Source of the DNA: Streptomyces sp. NL15-2K
GTDB lineage: Bacteria > Actinomycetota > Actinomycetes > Streptomycetales > Streptomycetaceae
Length of the DNA: 64,000 nt
Direction of reading: 5' to 3'
Assembly: GCF_030551255.1 (NCBI RefSeq)
Contig: NZ_CP130630.1
Span: 6,243,501 to 6,307,500 of the forward strand
Part shown: positions 36,929-45,968 of the stretch, in pieces
How positions within the stretch are numbered: position 1 is the stretch's first letter
Layout: every line of letters starts with the position of its first letter
The notes under the pieces: generated by a model
The model's input: the letters and a program-made list of their open reading frames with translations, nothing else
Databases searched by the model: none
Told to the model about the DNA's origin: nothing
Program-made: the position numbers and the translations under genes

Positions 36929-38623
36929 CTACTCAGGCGGCATGACCGCCCAGTCGCCGCCGGCCGCCGACTCGGTGCCGTCGGCGTACAGGGCGGTCAC
37001 CCAGTAGAAGTGGGTGGTGCCCGTGGCGGCGGCGGTGTCCACGTAGGAGGTCGCCGTCGTGGTGGCCGCCAGCTTCTCGTACGCCTTGGTGTCCGGATTC
37101 CAGCGGTAGACCTGGTAGCCGGTGGCGTCGGTCACGGGGTACCAGGACAGGTCGACGTTCCCCTGGTTGGGGATCGCCGTCAGCCGGACCGGCGAGTCCT
37201 CCGGCGTCGGCACGCTCGGCGTGATGTCGAGCTCGGTGGCGCTCACGATCTCGCCCGACTTGCTCCACTCGTACGGGGAGTTCCAGGAGGTGTCGTAGAC
37301 GTCGATGAGGAAGCAGCGCTCCACGCCGTCCGGGAGGGTGGTGTACCTGTACGAGGTGACTCCGGGCGCCAGCCACGCCTCCTGGTGCGCGGAGCAGACG
37401 CTGTCCTCCCCGTCGCGCAGGAGCTCGCCCGTGTAGACGACGTACCGGAACAGGTCGGGTGCCGGGTTCGCGTCCCAGTCCAGCACGAATCCGTACTTGG
37501 TCGGGGTGACCGTCAGCCCGGTGACGGTGGGGGGCGGGGTGTCGTCCTGGCGCGTCCCGCTGGCGGTGGCGGACCGCGCGGACTCGTTGCCCGCCGCGTC
37601 GAGCGCGCTCACCCGGTAGTAGTACGTGGTGCGCACGGTCGCCGAGGTGTCCTTGTAGGAGAGCTGGGCCGTGTCGGTGAGGCGGGTGTACGTGCCGTCC
37701 GCGCTCGCCGCCCGGTACACCCGGTACGAGGCCGCTCCCGGCACGGCGCTCCAGCCGACCCGCAGCCCGCCCGCCTCGGAGGCGTCGGTGATCTCCACGC
37801 CGGCCGGCACGCCGGGCGCGACCCGGTCGACGGTGGTGACGAGCTGATCGGCCGTACCCGTCGAGACGTTGCCCGCCTTGTCGTAGGCGCGGACCTCGTA
37901 GTAGTAGGCGTCGCCGGCGACCGGGAGGGTGGCGTCCGTGTACGAGGTGGAGGTGGTCGTCGCGAGGGGCGTGCTGCCGTACGACGTCCCCTTGAGACGG
38001 CGGTAGACCCTGTACCCGGCGAGGTCCATCTCCTTGTTCTTCGCCCAGATCAGCTTCGCCCTGCCGGTGGTGGTGTCGTACGACACCGAAGTCCCGGTCG
38101 GCGTCAGCGGCTTGACGGTGTCGACGGTCGCCGAGGTGCGGGGCGTGTAGGCGAACTTGACGTTCGCGCTGCCGGTCCAGTTGACGTAGTCGACGCGGAG
38201 GGTGTGTTTGCCGGAGGGGATGGTGACGTTGACGGTCTTGGAGACGGTGGTGGAGAGGTTCTTCCAGAGGTCGATCTTGCGGACGCCGTCGAGGTAGACG
38301 CGGATGCCGTCCAGCCCGGAGGCGGAGAGGGCGAAGGGACCGCCGGAGCCGAAGTCCCGGGTCACGGACCACCGCACGCCGAAGTTGTTCGTCGGCAGGC
38401 CGGAGGCCGGGGCGCCCGTGCCCCAGTTCTGGTCGATGGCGTTGTCGCAGTCCGTCTTCTTCGGCGTGCCGGAGAAGGTGGTGTTGGCGAAGAACTGCCG
38501 CTTGAAGACCGGCGAGGTGCAGGTCGTGGCGGCCGACGCGGGGGCGGCGAGGGCCGTGAGCAGGCCGCCCGCCGTCGCCAGGACGACGGCCGGTGCCGTG
38601 GCCCGCAGGGCGAGGCTTCTCAT
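36929..38623 (-). CDS. secreted PA14-like/fibronectin type III protein, copy B
   Basis: 564 residues. A signal peptide (RSLALRATAPAVVLATAGG, cleavage after APASA) is followed by a PA14-like carbohydrate-binding or adhesive domain (FKRQFFANTTFSGTPKKTDC through FGVRWSVTRDF, GIRVYLDGVRKIDLW to VNWTGSANVKFAYTP). Then four fibronectin III modules, each with a DxxxPxxPxG lead and YYYRVxAxDxAGNxS-type end. No catalytic domain or anchor. Its N-terminal domain is almost identical to that of the adjacent copy. ATG at 38623 lies two bases beyond the upstream copy's stop; GGAGCG precedes it. Confidence 0.88.
   Translation of the reverse strand: MRSLALRATAPAVVLATAGGLLTALAAPASAATTCTSPVFKRQFFANTTFSGTPKKTDCDNAIDQNWGTGAPASGLPTNNFGVRWSVTRDFGSGGPFALSASGLDGIRVYLDGVRKIDLWKNLSTTVSKTVNVTIPSGKHTLRVDYVNWTGSANVKFAYTPRTSATVDTVKPLTPTGTSVSYDTTTGRAKLIWAKNKEMDLAGYRVYRRLKGTSYGSTPLATTTSTSYTDATLPVAGDAYYYEVRAYDKAGNVSTGTADQLVTTVDRVAPGVPAGVEITDASEAGGLRVGWSAVPGAASYRVYRAASADGTYTRLTDTAQLSYKDTSATVRTTYYYRVSALDAAGNESARSATASGTRQDDTPPPTVTGLTVTPTKYGFVLDWDANPAPDLFRYVVYTGELLRDGEDSVCSAHQEAWLAPGVTSYRYTTLPDGVERCFLIDVYDTSWNSPYEWSKSGEIVSATELDITPSVPTPEDSPVRLTAIPNQGNVDLSWYPVTDATGYQVYRWNPDTKAYEKLAATTTATSYVDTAAATGTTHFYWVTALYADGTESAAGGDWAVMPPE
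38119..38525. repeat. 407-bp near-identical segment, copy in gene B
   Basis: Encodes the PA14-like domain of copy B. It aligns without gaps to 40146-40552, differing at few positions, while the rest of the two genes has diverged strongly. Confidence 0.88.
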
Positions 38624-38625
38624 GG

Positions 38626-40656
38626 TTACGCTCCGCTCGGCGGGACCACGACGGGGGCGAGGCCGGAGAAGGCCTCCGAGCCGTCCGCGGCGATCGTCGA
38701 GATCATGTAGTAGCTGGTCGTGGCGCTCGGTGTGGCCGGGTCGGTGTAGCCGCGGGCGTCGGCGGTCAGGGGTACGTCGGTGAGCCGGACGTACTGGCCC
38801 GCCGCACGGTCCCAGCGGTAGACGTGGAAGCCGGTGGTCGTGCAGCCGGTGCCGCAGGTCCACGACAGTGCCGCGCGGCCCGTCTCGTCCGCCACCGCGG
38901 ACAGGGTCCAGGCGGCGGTGTTCGGAGGGGCCTGGGAGGGGGTGAGCTCGAACTCGTTGACACTCACGTTGGCGGAGACGCTCTCCGGGTAACCCCTCAG
39001 CGTGTAAAGGGAGTTGTGGCTCGTGTCCACCGAGTCCACGAAGTAGAACCAGTACTCGTCGTTCGGGACGTTGAGATCGGTGAACCGGGTCGTGCCGGGC
39101 GGGAGCGAGGCGAGCCGCTCGTAGGTGGACTCGTCGCGGAGGTCGGTCGCCCGGTAGACGTTGTACGACTTGAGGTCCGGGGCGGGGTTCTCGTCCCACT
39201 CCAGGACCGTGCCGTACTCCGTGCTCGTATGGGTCAGGCCGGTGACGGCGGGCGGCGGGGTGGTGTCCACGAGGCCCGCGTAGGCCGGCCGCGAGGGAGC
39301 CGACTCCCGGCCCGCGCTGTCGACGCTGGTGACGTGGTAGCCGTACGACGTGTGCCGCTCGGCGGAGAAGTCGGTGCAGCCGTACTCCGGGTAGTAGTCG
39401 GCCTCGTTGCCCACCCGGTACGACTCACAGGTGATCTGCGCGGGGACGGCGTCCGGGTCGGAGCGGTCCCAGCGGTAGACGCGGAAGCTCGTCGGTGCGG
39501 CCTTCGAGGTCGTCCAGCGCACCTCGATCCCGGTCTCCGCCTCGTTCGTGCGCGGGATGTCCATGGAGGGCACGGCCAGCGGCCGGGCGAAGGCGAGGAC
39601 CTGCGAGGCGGCGGTGTTGCCGGCGGGGTCCTTGGCGACGACCTTGTAGTACGAGGTGTCGCCGTAGGGCGCGGTCTCGTCCAGGCGGCTCGACCCGTAC
39701 GAGATGCCCAGCTTGACGAACTCCCCGTCGGGGGAGGCGGCACGGTAGACGTCGTACGTCACGTCGAAGGTGTCGTCCTGCCAGTCGAGGCTGACCCCGC
39801 GCACGGGGTCGTCGCTCGCGGACACCACCGGCGTCAGCGGGGCGGTCTTGTCGACGGTCGTGACGAGCTTGTCGGCGCTGCCCGCCGACTCGTTGCCGGC
39901 CTTGTCCACGGCGCGCACCTCGTAGTAGTACGCGGCACCGGTGGGCAGGAGCGCCTCGGTGAACGAGGTGCCGGTGAGCGGGGCGCCACCGCTGACCCTG
40001 TAGTAGTCGGCCCTGCCCTTGTCCCGCCGGTAGACGCGGTACCCGGCGAGGTCCATCTCCCGGTTCTTCGCCCAGGTGACCTTGGCCTTGCTGGTGGCGG
40101 GGTCGTACGCGACCGCGGCGCCCGTCGGGGCAAGGGGCTTGACCTTGTCGACGGTTGCCGAAGTGCGGGGCGTGTAGGCGAACTTGACGTTCGCGCTGCC
40201 GGTCCAGTTGACGTAGTCGACGCGCAGGGTGTGCTTGCCGGAGGGGATGGTGACGTTGACGGTCTTGGAGACGGTCGTGGAGACGTTCTTCCACAGGTCG
40301 ACCTTGCGGACGCCGTCGAGGTAGACGCGGATGCCGTCCAGCCCGGAGGCGGAGAGGGCGAAGGGACCGCCGGAGCCGAAGTCCCGGGTCACGGACCACC
40401 GCACGCCGAAGTTGTTCGTCGGCAGGCCCGAGGCCGGGGCGCCCGTGCCCCAGTTCTGGTCGATGGCGTTGTCGCAGTCCGTCTTCTTCGGCGTGCCGGA
40501 GAAGGTGGTGTTGGCGAAGAACTGCCGCTTGAAGACCGGCGAGGTGCAGGTCACTGCGGCGGAGGCGGGAACGGCGGTGACGGTGAGCAGGCCGCCCGCG
40601 GTGGCGAGCACGACGGCGGTCGCGGCCGCGGCGGTCGTGCGTCTGGCTGGGTTCAT
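38626..40656 (-). CDS. secreted PA14-like/fibronectin type III protein, copy A
   Basis: 676 residues. Signal peptide (MNPARRTTAAAATAVVLATA, cleavage near VPASA), the PA14-like domain shared with copy B, then five fibronectin III modules (for example AYYYEVRAVDKAGNESAG, TSYGYHVTSVDSAGRESAP, YWFYFVDSVDTSHNS). Several Cys pairs (ITCESYR...YGCTDF, SWTCGTGCTTTG) could form disulfides outside the cell. No enzymatic domain. It is first in the two-gene run; function probably surface or extracellular binding. Confidence 0.88.
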   Translation of the reverse strand: MNPARRTTAAAATAVVLATAGGLLTVTAVPASAAVTCTSPVFKRQFFANTTFSGTPKKTDCDNAIDQNWGTGAPASGLPTNNFGVRWSVTRDFGSGGPFALSASGLDGIRVYLDGVRKVDLWKNVSTTVSKTVNVTIPSGKHTLRVDYVNWTGSANVKFAYTPRTSATVDKVKPLAPTGAAVAYDPATSKAKVTWAKNREMDLAGYRVYRRDKGRADYYRVSGGAPLTGTSFTEALLPTGAAYYYEVRAVDKAGNESAGSADKLVTTVDKTAPLTPVVSASDDPVRGVSLDWQDDTFDVTYDVYRAASPDGEFVKLGISYGSSRLDETAPYGDTSYYKVVAKDPAGNTAASQVLAFARPLAVPSMDIPRTNEAETGIEVRWTTSKAAPTSFRVYRWDRSDPDAVPAQITCESYRVGNEADYYPEYGCTDFSAERHTSYGYHVTSVDSAGRESAPSRPAYAGLVDTTPPPAVTGLTHTSTEYGTVLEWDENPAPDLKSYNVYRATDLRDESTYERLASLPPGTTRFTDLNVPNDEYWFYFVDSVDTSHNSLYTLRGYPESVSANVSVNEFELTPSQAPPNTAAWTLSAVADETGRAALSWTCGTGCTTTGFHVYRWDRAAGQYVRLTDVPLTADARGYTDPATPSATTSYYMISTIAADGSEAFSGLAPVVVPPSGA
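40146..40552. repeat. 407-bp near-identical segment, copy in gene A
   Basis: Partner of 38119-38525; see there. Confidence 0.88.
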
Positions 40657-40918
40657 GCGGTCCTTCAGTCCTGATCGTCAACGGCAGGCAAGCCGTTGGC
40701 GATCACGACCGTTGAGGACCGGAATTGGTTGTACAGAGCTTGACTTGTTCCGCTAATTATCCCATTCACGCCCTTTGTCGCAAATATCTTCACGTAAGCT
40801 CCACGGCGTTAACATTGCTATCTCATTGTGTGATTGATCCTTGACGGCTACGTGAAGGCAGCGTTGGCTTCGATTCACCTGGGTCGCGATACGCACCCTC
40901 GTCCGGAAGGCAAGCACA

Positions 40919-42037
40919 GTGAACACCCGTACCAGTCGTTGCGCCCTGGCAGTGGCCGCAGGTTCCCTCACGCTTTCGCTGACGGCCTGCGGGGCGCTGG
41001 GAGTCAGCAGCGGCAGCAGTGAGGCCAGCCCGACCAAGGGCAACGACATCACCGTGGGGCTGCTGCTTCCGGAGAAGGCGAATACGCGGTACGACAAGTT
41101 CGACTACCCGATCATCAAGGAGAAGGTCGCCACCCTCACCAAGAAGCAGGGCACGGTCGACTACGCCAACGCCGACGCGAGCGCGAGCAGGCAGGCCGAG
41201 CAGCTGCAGAAGATGATCGACGACCAGGTCGACGTGATCCTGCTGGACGCCGTGGACGCGCACGCGATCGCGGACGGTGTGAAGAAGGCGAAGGACGCGG
41301 GCATCCCGGTCCTCGCCTACGACCGGCTGGCCGAGGGCCCCATCGACGCGTACGTCTCCTTCGACAACGCGCTGGTCGGCGAGGTGCAGGGCCGCTCCCT
41401 GCTCGAAGCCCTGGGTGACGACATCGACACCTCCGACAAGATCGTCATGATGAACGGCTCGCTCACCGACCCCAACGCCAAGCAGTTCAAGACGGGCGCG
41501 CTCTCCGAGCTGCAGGGCCAGGTGACGATCGCCAAGCAGTACGACACCACGGACTGGAAGCCGGAGAACGCCGAGTCCAACATGCTGATGGCGATCTCGG
41601 CGATCGGCGCGAACAACATCGCCGGCGTCTACTCCGCCAACGACGGCATGGCCGGCGGCATCATCAAGGCCCTGAAGACGGCGGGCGTGGACAAACTGCC
41701 GCCGATCACCGGCCAGGACGCGGAGCTGGCCGCGGTGCAGCGGATCGTCACGGGCGAGCAGTACATGAGCGTGTACAAGCCGTACCCGAACGAGGCCGAG
41801 GCCGCGGCGGAGATGGCCGTGGCGAAGGTCCAGGGCAGGGGCATCCAGTTCGACGCGCTGGCCTCGGACCGGGTGGACAGCCCCACGGACAAGGACATCC
41901 CCGCACAGCTGCTCCCCGTGGTCGCCCTGACGAAGGGCAACATCAAGTCCACGGTCATCCGGGACGGCATCTACAAGGTGTCCGACATTTGCACGGGCAA
42001 GATCGAGAGCGCGTGTGAGGCGGCTGGGCTGAAGTAG
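40919..42037 (+). CDS. sugar-binding lipoprotein of an ABC importer (XylF-like), orphan
   Basis: 372 residues. Lipoprotein signal ending SLTACG (lipobox Cys about 24), then a periplasmic-binding type 1 fold: ITVGLLLPEKANTRYDKFD, DVILLDAVDAHAIADGVKKAKDAGIPVLAYDR, VYSANDGMAGGIIKAL and LPPITGQDAELAAVQRIVTGEQYMSVYKP. These match xylose-type binding proteins. No ATPase or permease gene follows. GTG at 40919, preceded by GGAAGGCAAGCACA. The inverted half-sites CTTCACGTA (about 40789) and TACGTGAAG (about 40850) upstream could be regulatory. Confidence 0.9.
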   Translation: MNTRTSRCALAVAAGSLTLSLTACGALGVSSGSSEASPTKGNDITVGLLLPEKANTRYDKFDYPIIKEKVATLTKKQGTVDYANADASASRQAEQLQKMIDDQVDVILLDAVDAHAIADGVKKAKDAGIPVLAYDRLAEGPIDAYVSFDNALVGEVQGRSLLEALGDDIDTSDKIVMMNGSLTDPNAKQFKTGALSELQGQVTIAKQYDTTDWKPENAESNMLMAISAIGANNIAGVYSANDGMAGGIIKALKTAGVDKLPPITGQDAELAAVQRIVTGEQYMSVYKPYPNEAEAAAEMAVAKVQGRGIQFDALASDRVDSPTDKDIPAQLLPVVALTKGNIKSTVIRDGIYKVSDICTGKIESACEAAGLK

Positions 42038-42065
42038 GTCCGGCGGGGGCCGGCGTCGGCTGGTG

Positions 42066-42101
42066 CTACCGGTCCTACCGGTCCTACCGGTCCTACCGGT
42101 C
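42066..42101. repeat. 9-bp tandem repeat CTACCGGTC
   Basis: Four copies, each with the palindrome ACCGGT, between the lipoprotein stop and the end of the DUF397 gene, whose TAG stop lies in the last copy. Confidence 0.85.
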
Positions 42102-42272
42102 CTTGAGGTATTGCAGGAGGGTGGCGAGTCCGGCGGGGGCGGTGGCCAGGATGACGTCCGGGGTGTCGCTCTCGCGGAGGCGGATCGTTCCGTCGGGGGT
42201 GGTGGCGACGTTGAGGCAGTCTCCCTCCGGGCCGCCGCTGAACGTCGACTTCTGCCAGTTCAGTTCGGGCAT
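42093..42272 (-). CDS. DUF397 domain protein
   Basis: 59 residues: LNWQKSTFSGGPEGDCLNVA, then RESDTPDVILATAPAGLATLLQYL. Typical family pattern. GGAAGG precedes the ATG. It follows its XRE/DUF5753 partner by 10 bases. Confidence 0.9.
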   Translation of the reverse strand: MPELNWQKSTFSGGPEGDCLNVATTPDGTIRLRESDTPDVILATAPAGLATLLQYLKDR

Positions 42273-42282
42273 GGGTGCCTTC

Positions 42283-43164
42283 CTAGAGCGTGTAGAGCAG
42301 GTGCTGGATGAGGGCCAGCGAGTCCTTCGCCGAGTGTGCTTCAGGAGCTGGCGATACGTCGATGGGGGCGAGGGCGTTATCAGCCAGGCGCGCGAAGAAA
42401 GCGCCGTACTGCTCAAGGCGCTCCGGCTCCGTCAAGTACTGGTCGCCTGTTGGCTGTTCCAGGACGACGGTGCCGAGACGCGGGTTCTCGGGAATCAGGT
42501 GAACGAAGTTGCCGCTGAGTGCCGAATAGGCCTGAGCGGTGAACGGATAGACCTGGATGGTCACATGGGGGAGCCGCGCGAGTTCGATCAGGTGGAGCAA
42601 CTGCTCGCGCACGGTCTGAGAACTGCCGAAGCGTAGGTGGAGAGCGGCTTCGTGGATCACCGCGTGCACGGCCGGAGGGCTGCCACCGGTGAGGACGCGC
42701 TGTCGTGCCAGGCGGAACTCCAGTGCCTCCTCGATGTCGTCGACGCCCAGAGCCGGGCTCGCGAAGATGGCTCGCGCATACTCGGCGGTCTGGAAAAGGC
42801 CGGGGATGAACAGTGACTGGTGCGTTCGCAGGGCGACGGCATTCGCCTCCATCTCTGCCAAGTTGAGGGCTCCAGGCCCTCTTCGCTTCCTGTATCCGCT
42901 CCACCAGCCCTTGCCGGTCGCCTCGGACATAGAGACCAGCGCGTCAATATAGGGCTCATCCATGCAACCGTACGTGTGGCACAGCTCCAAGAGTCGCTCG
43001 GTCAGGATCGATGTGCGGCCCAGCTCGATGTGGCTCAGTTGAGTCCGGCTCATGCGGATGCGCTGAGCGGCGTCAGCAGCGCTCAACCCCGCCTGTTCGC
43101 GCAGTTGTTTGAGTTCGACGCCGAGGCGGCGCTGACGTTCGCTGATGGTGGTGCGTAGTCCCAC
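42283..43164 (-). CDS. XRE-family regulator with DUF5753 domain
   Basis: 293 residues. HTH: LGVELKQLREQAGLSAADAAQRIRMSRTQLSHIELGRTS. DUF5753: LRTHQSLFIPGLFQTAEYARAIF, VTIQVYPFTAQAYSALSGNFVHL. GTG at 43164 with AAGGAG five bases upstream is the best start. A HATPase gene (43410) lies divergently, so the three form a regulator/DUF397/ATPase set that recurs at 3-6 kb of this window in another arrangement. Confidence 0.9.
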   Translation of the reverse strand: MGLRTTISERQRRLGVELKQLREQAGLSAADAAQRIRMSRTQLSHIELGRTSILTERLLELCHTYGCMDEPYIDALVSMSEATGKGWWSGYRKRRGPGALNLAEMEANAVALRTHQSLFIPGLFQTAEYARAIFASPALGVDDIEEALEFRLARQRVLTGGSPPAVHAVIHEAALHLRFGSSQTVREQLLHLIELARLPHVTIQVYPFTAQAYSALSGNFVHLIPENPRLGTVVLEQPTGDQYLTEPERLEQYGAFFARLADNALAPIDVSPAPEAHSAKDSLALIQHLLYTL

Positions 43165-43409
43165 GGTCACTCCTTGATGGCTCGCCCAAAGTCTGCACTG
43201 CTCAAGGAGGTTGGTCCACCGAATCGGGAGATCTGGTTGAGATGTAGAACCCATACGTCCTACTGTGAGTGTGGATCCAGTCACGCACTGAAACCACTCA
43301 ACTCCCCCTGCCCATAAGCCGAAAGAGCACCCGCCCCACCCTCCAGGCGCGCGCGGGCACCGCCATCGCCAGGCACGGACCTCCCCTCACCCGACAGGAG
43401 CCGACACCC

Positions 43410-43868
43410 ATGGACCCATCCCGCCGTGCCGCGCACCGCCCCGCCCAACTCACCTACGAATACAGCCTGTTCGCCCCCGGCGACGCCACCTCACCCCGCA
43501 TCTGCCGAGACTTCGTACGTGCCGTCCTCTTCACCCACGACCGCGAGCCACTCGTCATGCCCGCCGCCCTCTGCACCTCGGAACTTGTCACCAACGTGCA
43601 CCTGCACACCAAGGGCTCCACGATGCTCCGCGTCCGCCTCGCCCCGGCCGGTCTCCGGGTCGGAGTGTTCGACGAGAGCGCCGACCCGCCCGTGGTCACG
43701 CACCCCGCGGCCGGGGCGGTCGCCTGCTGGGGAAGAGGGCTCGCGCTCGTCGCGGAGATGGCGGACAGGTGGGGCGTGGTGGCGGACCGGGCGGGGCGGT
43801 ATGCGAAGGGGGTGTGGTTCGAGCTGGGCGGGGTCGGGGGAGCGTTCCGCTCTCGCTCGAACGGGTGA
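43410..43868 (+). CDS. SpoIIAB-like ATP-binding regulator
   Basis: 152 residues, single GHKL ATPase domain: CTSELVTNVHLHTKG, VGVFDESADPP, WGRGLALVAEMADRWGV and YAKGVWFEL. AGGAG precedes ATG 43410. Such small ATPases are usually partners of XRE/DUF397 sets in Streptomyces; target unknown. Confidence 0.85.
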   Translation: MDPSRRAAHRPAQLTYEYSLFAPGDATSPRICRDFVRAVLFTHDREPLVMPAALCTSELVTNVHLHTKGSTMLRVRLAPAGLRVGVFDESADPPVVTHPAAGAVACWGRGLALVAEMADRWGVVADRAGRYAKGVWFELGGVGGAFRSRSNG

Positions 43869-43969
43869 ACTAGGGGTGTTTCCCCTGGTCAGTCGTACAG
43901 CCGTACCTACCGTGAGCACGCTGCTTGTGCCCCAAGCGCCCAGCCCACACTGGAGGAGGTGATGCCGCC

Positions 43970-44575
43970 TTGGCCGCCCTTGCGCATGAGATGCCGGAGC
44001 TGGACGAGGTCGTTCGGCAGGCATGGAAGGCCATGGAACTCCCCGAGGGTTACCGCGCTGAGATCATCGAGGGAGCCATCGAGGTGTCACCCACCGGTCA
44101 CCTGTCCCACGCTCGGATCGTCAATCGCCTGCGCAACGCGCTGGTGCACTTCTTGGGGGAGGGGGAATACGCGGCGTATCAGCACGCCAATGTCATCTTC
44201 CGGCGCAAGGGATGGATTCCCGATGTCTTCGTCGCCCCGGAGGACCTCGAGCCGTACGCGGACGAGGACGGAATCGGCGTCGACGCGGCGGCGGTCCGGC
44301 TGATCGTGGAAGTCGTCTCACCCGGCGAGCGCAACCAGGACCGTGACCGCGTCCGCAAGCGCCGCGAATACGCCCGCGCCGGTATCCCCGTATACGTCCT
44401 CATCGACGACTACGACGGTCAGGGCGCTCTCACCCTCTTCACCGGGCCTCGCCCCGACAAGGCCGACTGGGAGGACATCCACCGCGTCGCCTACGGCACC
44501 GACATCACCATCTCCAAAGGCCCTGCCAAGGGCTTCGTGATCGGAGAAGCGATCACGGGCCCGAAGCGGGCCTGA
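43970..44575 (+). CDS. Uma2-family (DUF820) restriction-endonuclease-like protein
   Basis: 201 residues. PD-(D/E)XK-like elements: YRAEIIEGAIEVSPTG, GWIPDVFVAPEDLE, AVRLIVEVVSPGERNQDRDRVRKRREYARAGIPVYVLIDD. TTG at 43970 follows GGAGGAGG by about 10 bases and gives the usual N-terminus; GTG or ATG in the other frame at 43959-43962 lead nowhere. Family function is uncertain. Confidence 0.85.
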   Translation: MAALAHEMPELDEVVRQAWKAMELPEGYRAEIIEGAIEVSPTGHLSHARIVNRLRNALVHFLGEGEYAAYQHANVIFRRKGWIPDVFVAPEDLEPYADEDGIGVDAAAVRLIVEVVSPGERNQDRDRVRKRREYARAGIPVYVLIDDYDGQGALTLFTGPRPDKADWEDIHRVAYGTDITISKGPAKGFVIGEAITGPKRA

Positions 44576-44600
44576 GGGGAACGCTGCCCACGCCACCTCC

Positions 44601-45062
44601 TCACCAGATCGCGCCCTCCGACGGCAGCGGCCGGTCGAAGACCACCATGGGGCGGCCGGGACCGTCGTAGTCGTCGACGATCCGCGCGTCGAAGCCGAGG
44701 CTTCTGTGGAAGGCGATCGAGCCGGTGTTCTGGACGGACGTGATCGCTTTCAGCCGTTGTGCGCCTTGACGTCGCGCGGCCTCCGCGAACGCCGTATAAA
44801 GACGCCGCCCGAGCCCGGTGCCTCGGGCATCGTCCCGCGTGGCGATCAAATGCACGTACCCCGTGCCGATGGGCGTGACGAAGCCGATGAGATACCCGCG
44901 GATTCCGTCCCCGGCACGCGACACCAGGCACGTCGAACCGAATTCGTGCACCAACGAGACGAGGTGCAGGGACCGGAGGTCGCGCTCACCCCAGTAACGC
45001 GAGTGGTCACTCAGGACCTGATGGATGTCTCCTACCTGGGCCGGTGTGATCTCTACGTCCAT
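44601..45062 (-). CDS. GNAT-family N-acetyltransferase
   Basis: 153 residues. Complete GNAT core: CLVSRAGDGIRGYLIGFV, YVHLIATRDDARGTGLGRRLYTAFAEAARRQGAQRLKAIT and NTGSIAFHRSLGFDARIV. The acetyl-CoA loop is RGTGLG. ATG at 45062 or 45074; neither has a clear binding site. Substrate unknown. Confidence 0.88.
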   Translation of the reverse strand: MDVEITPAQVGDIHQVLSDHSRYWGERDLRSLHLVSLVHEFGSTCLVSRAGDGIRGYLIGFVTPIGTGYVHLIATRDDARGTGLGRRLYTAFAEAARRQGAQRLKAITSVQNTGSIAFHRSLGFDARIVDDYDGPGRPMVVFDRPLPSEGAIW

Positions 45063-45128
45063 AGACGCGATCATGTCAGGGACCACAGACACAGAAACAG
45101 AGGTCTTCGAACCTGGGGAAGGGGCCGT

Positions 45129-45686
45129 ATGACCCCGCATCAGTTGATCGGTCTGGCGATCGAGGTCGCCGAGGAAGGCTTGGCCGCGGGTGAGTTGCCG
45201 ATCGGGGCGGTCGTGGCCATGGGCGATGAGATCGTCGGTCGCGCCTACACGCAGGAGCGGGCGCTGAACCGGCGGCTGGTGCACGCCGATTTGCTCGCGA
45301 TGATCGAGGCCGATCAGCGATTGGGCTGGCGAAAGCGTCCTGAGCCATTGGTTCTCGCCGTGACATTGGAACCGTGCCTGATGTGCCTCGGAGCCGCGAT
45401 GGCGATGGGGGTGCAGGAGGTCTCGTACGGGCTCGAATCCCCGAGCGACGGCGCAGGTCAGGTCGGAACCGTGTGGAAGCCGCCGCAACCCGGCGAGGAG
45501 TTCGCCCAGGTCCCGACGATCGCCGGCGGCATCCTTAGGCAGCAGTGCCGGAATCTGTTCGCGCGCTATGCCGAGAGCGCCGAGAGCGCGAGGAATCCAG
45601 GGATGCGGCGGTGGGCCTCGGGACTCGCGGGCCTGCCCGATCAGAGCTCGGGGGAAGGTCGTCCCGTCGGGCGTCGGGTGGTGTAG
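45129..45686 (+). CDS. nucleoside deaminase-like protein (HAD variant)
   Basis: 185 residues, CMP/dCMP deaminase fold like TadA. Zinc ligands are in LVHADLLAMI and TLEPCLMCLGAAM. The catalytic Glu of the usual HAE is Asp here. The C-terminal about 35 residues are an extension not typical of TadA. GGGAAGGGG precedes ATG 45129. It is divergent from the GNAT gene. Housekeeping tadA would carry HAE, so this is probably a paralogue with another substrate or reduced activity. Confidence 0.8.
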   Translation: MTPHQLIGLAIEVAEEGLAAGELPIGAVVAMGDEIVGRAYTQERALNRRLVHADLLAMIEADQRLGWRKRPEPLVLAVTLEPCLMCLGAAMAMGVQEVSYGLESPSDGAGQVGTVWKPPQPGEEFAQVPTIAGGILRQQCRNLFARYAESAESARNPGMRRWASGLAGLPDQSSGEGRPVGRRVV

Positions 45687-45734
45687 CGCCCTGGACTGGC
45701 GACCTCCGGATGGCCAGCCCGAGGCCGACGACCG

Positions 45735-45847
45735 GGCGGGGGTGATTGGCAGATCTGTTCCACCCCCGCGAAGGAAAACCCCAGGTGATGTGGCCGTGCC
45801 GGTGGAACAGATCTGCCAATTACTGGGTGAGCGTCCGGGGCCCCGCG
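45735..45847. repeat. palindromic element, copy 1
   Basis: Perfect 20-bp arms attggcagatctgttccacc (45745-45764) and its complement (45801-45820) around a 36-base centre. Similarity to copy 2 (61058-61170) extends about 10 bases before and about 27 bases after the arms. No gene inside. It resembles a miniature inverted-repeat element or a structured intergenic repeat. Confidence 0.85.
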
Positions 45848-45968
45848 CAGATTGCGTCGTGACCCGGGGCCGTGGTCTCGTGCAGTCGCCCGGAGTCCGG
45901 CAGTCCCGATCGCTGCACCACGCGGCGGGACGCCACCCGCGGGACCGCCGGAACGCTACGTTGACCGC

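Noticed and set aside
45735..45847. Conserved peptide-like reading through the palindromic element (VPVEQICQ...)
   Set aside because: The same peptide appears at 61.1 kb only because the DNA is repeated; most differences between copies change the amino acid.
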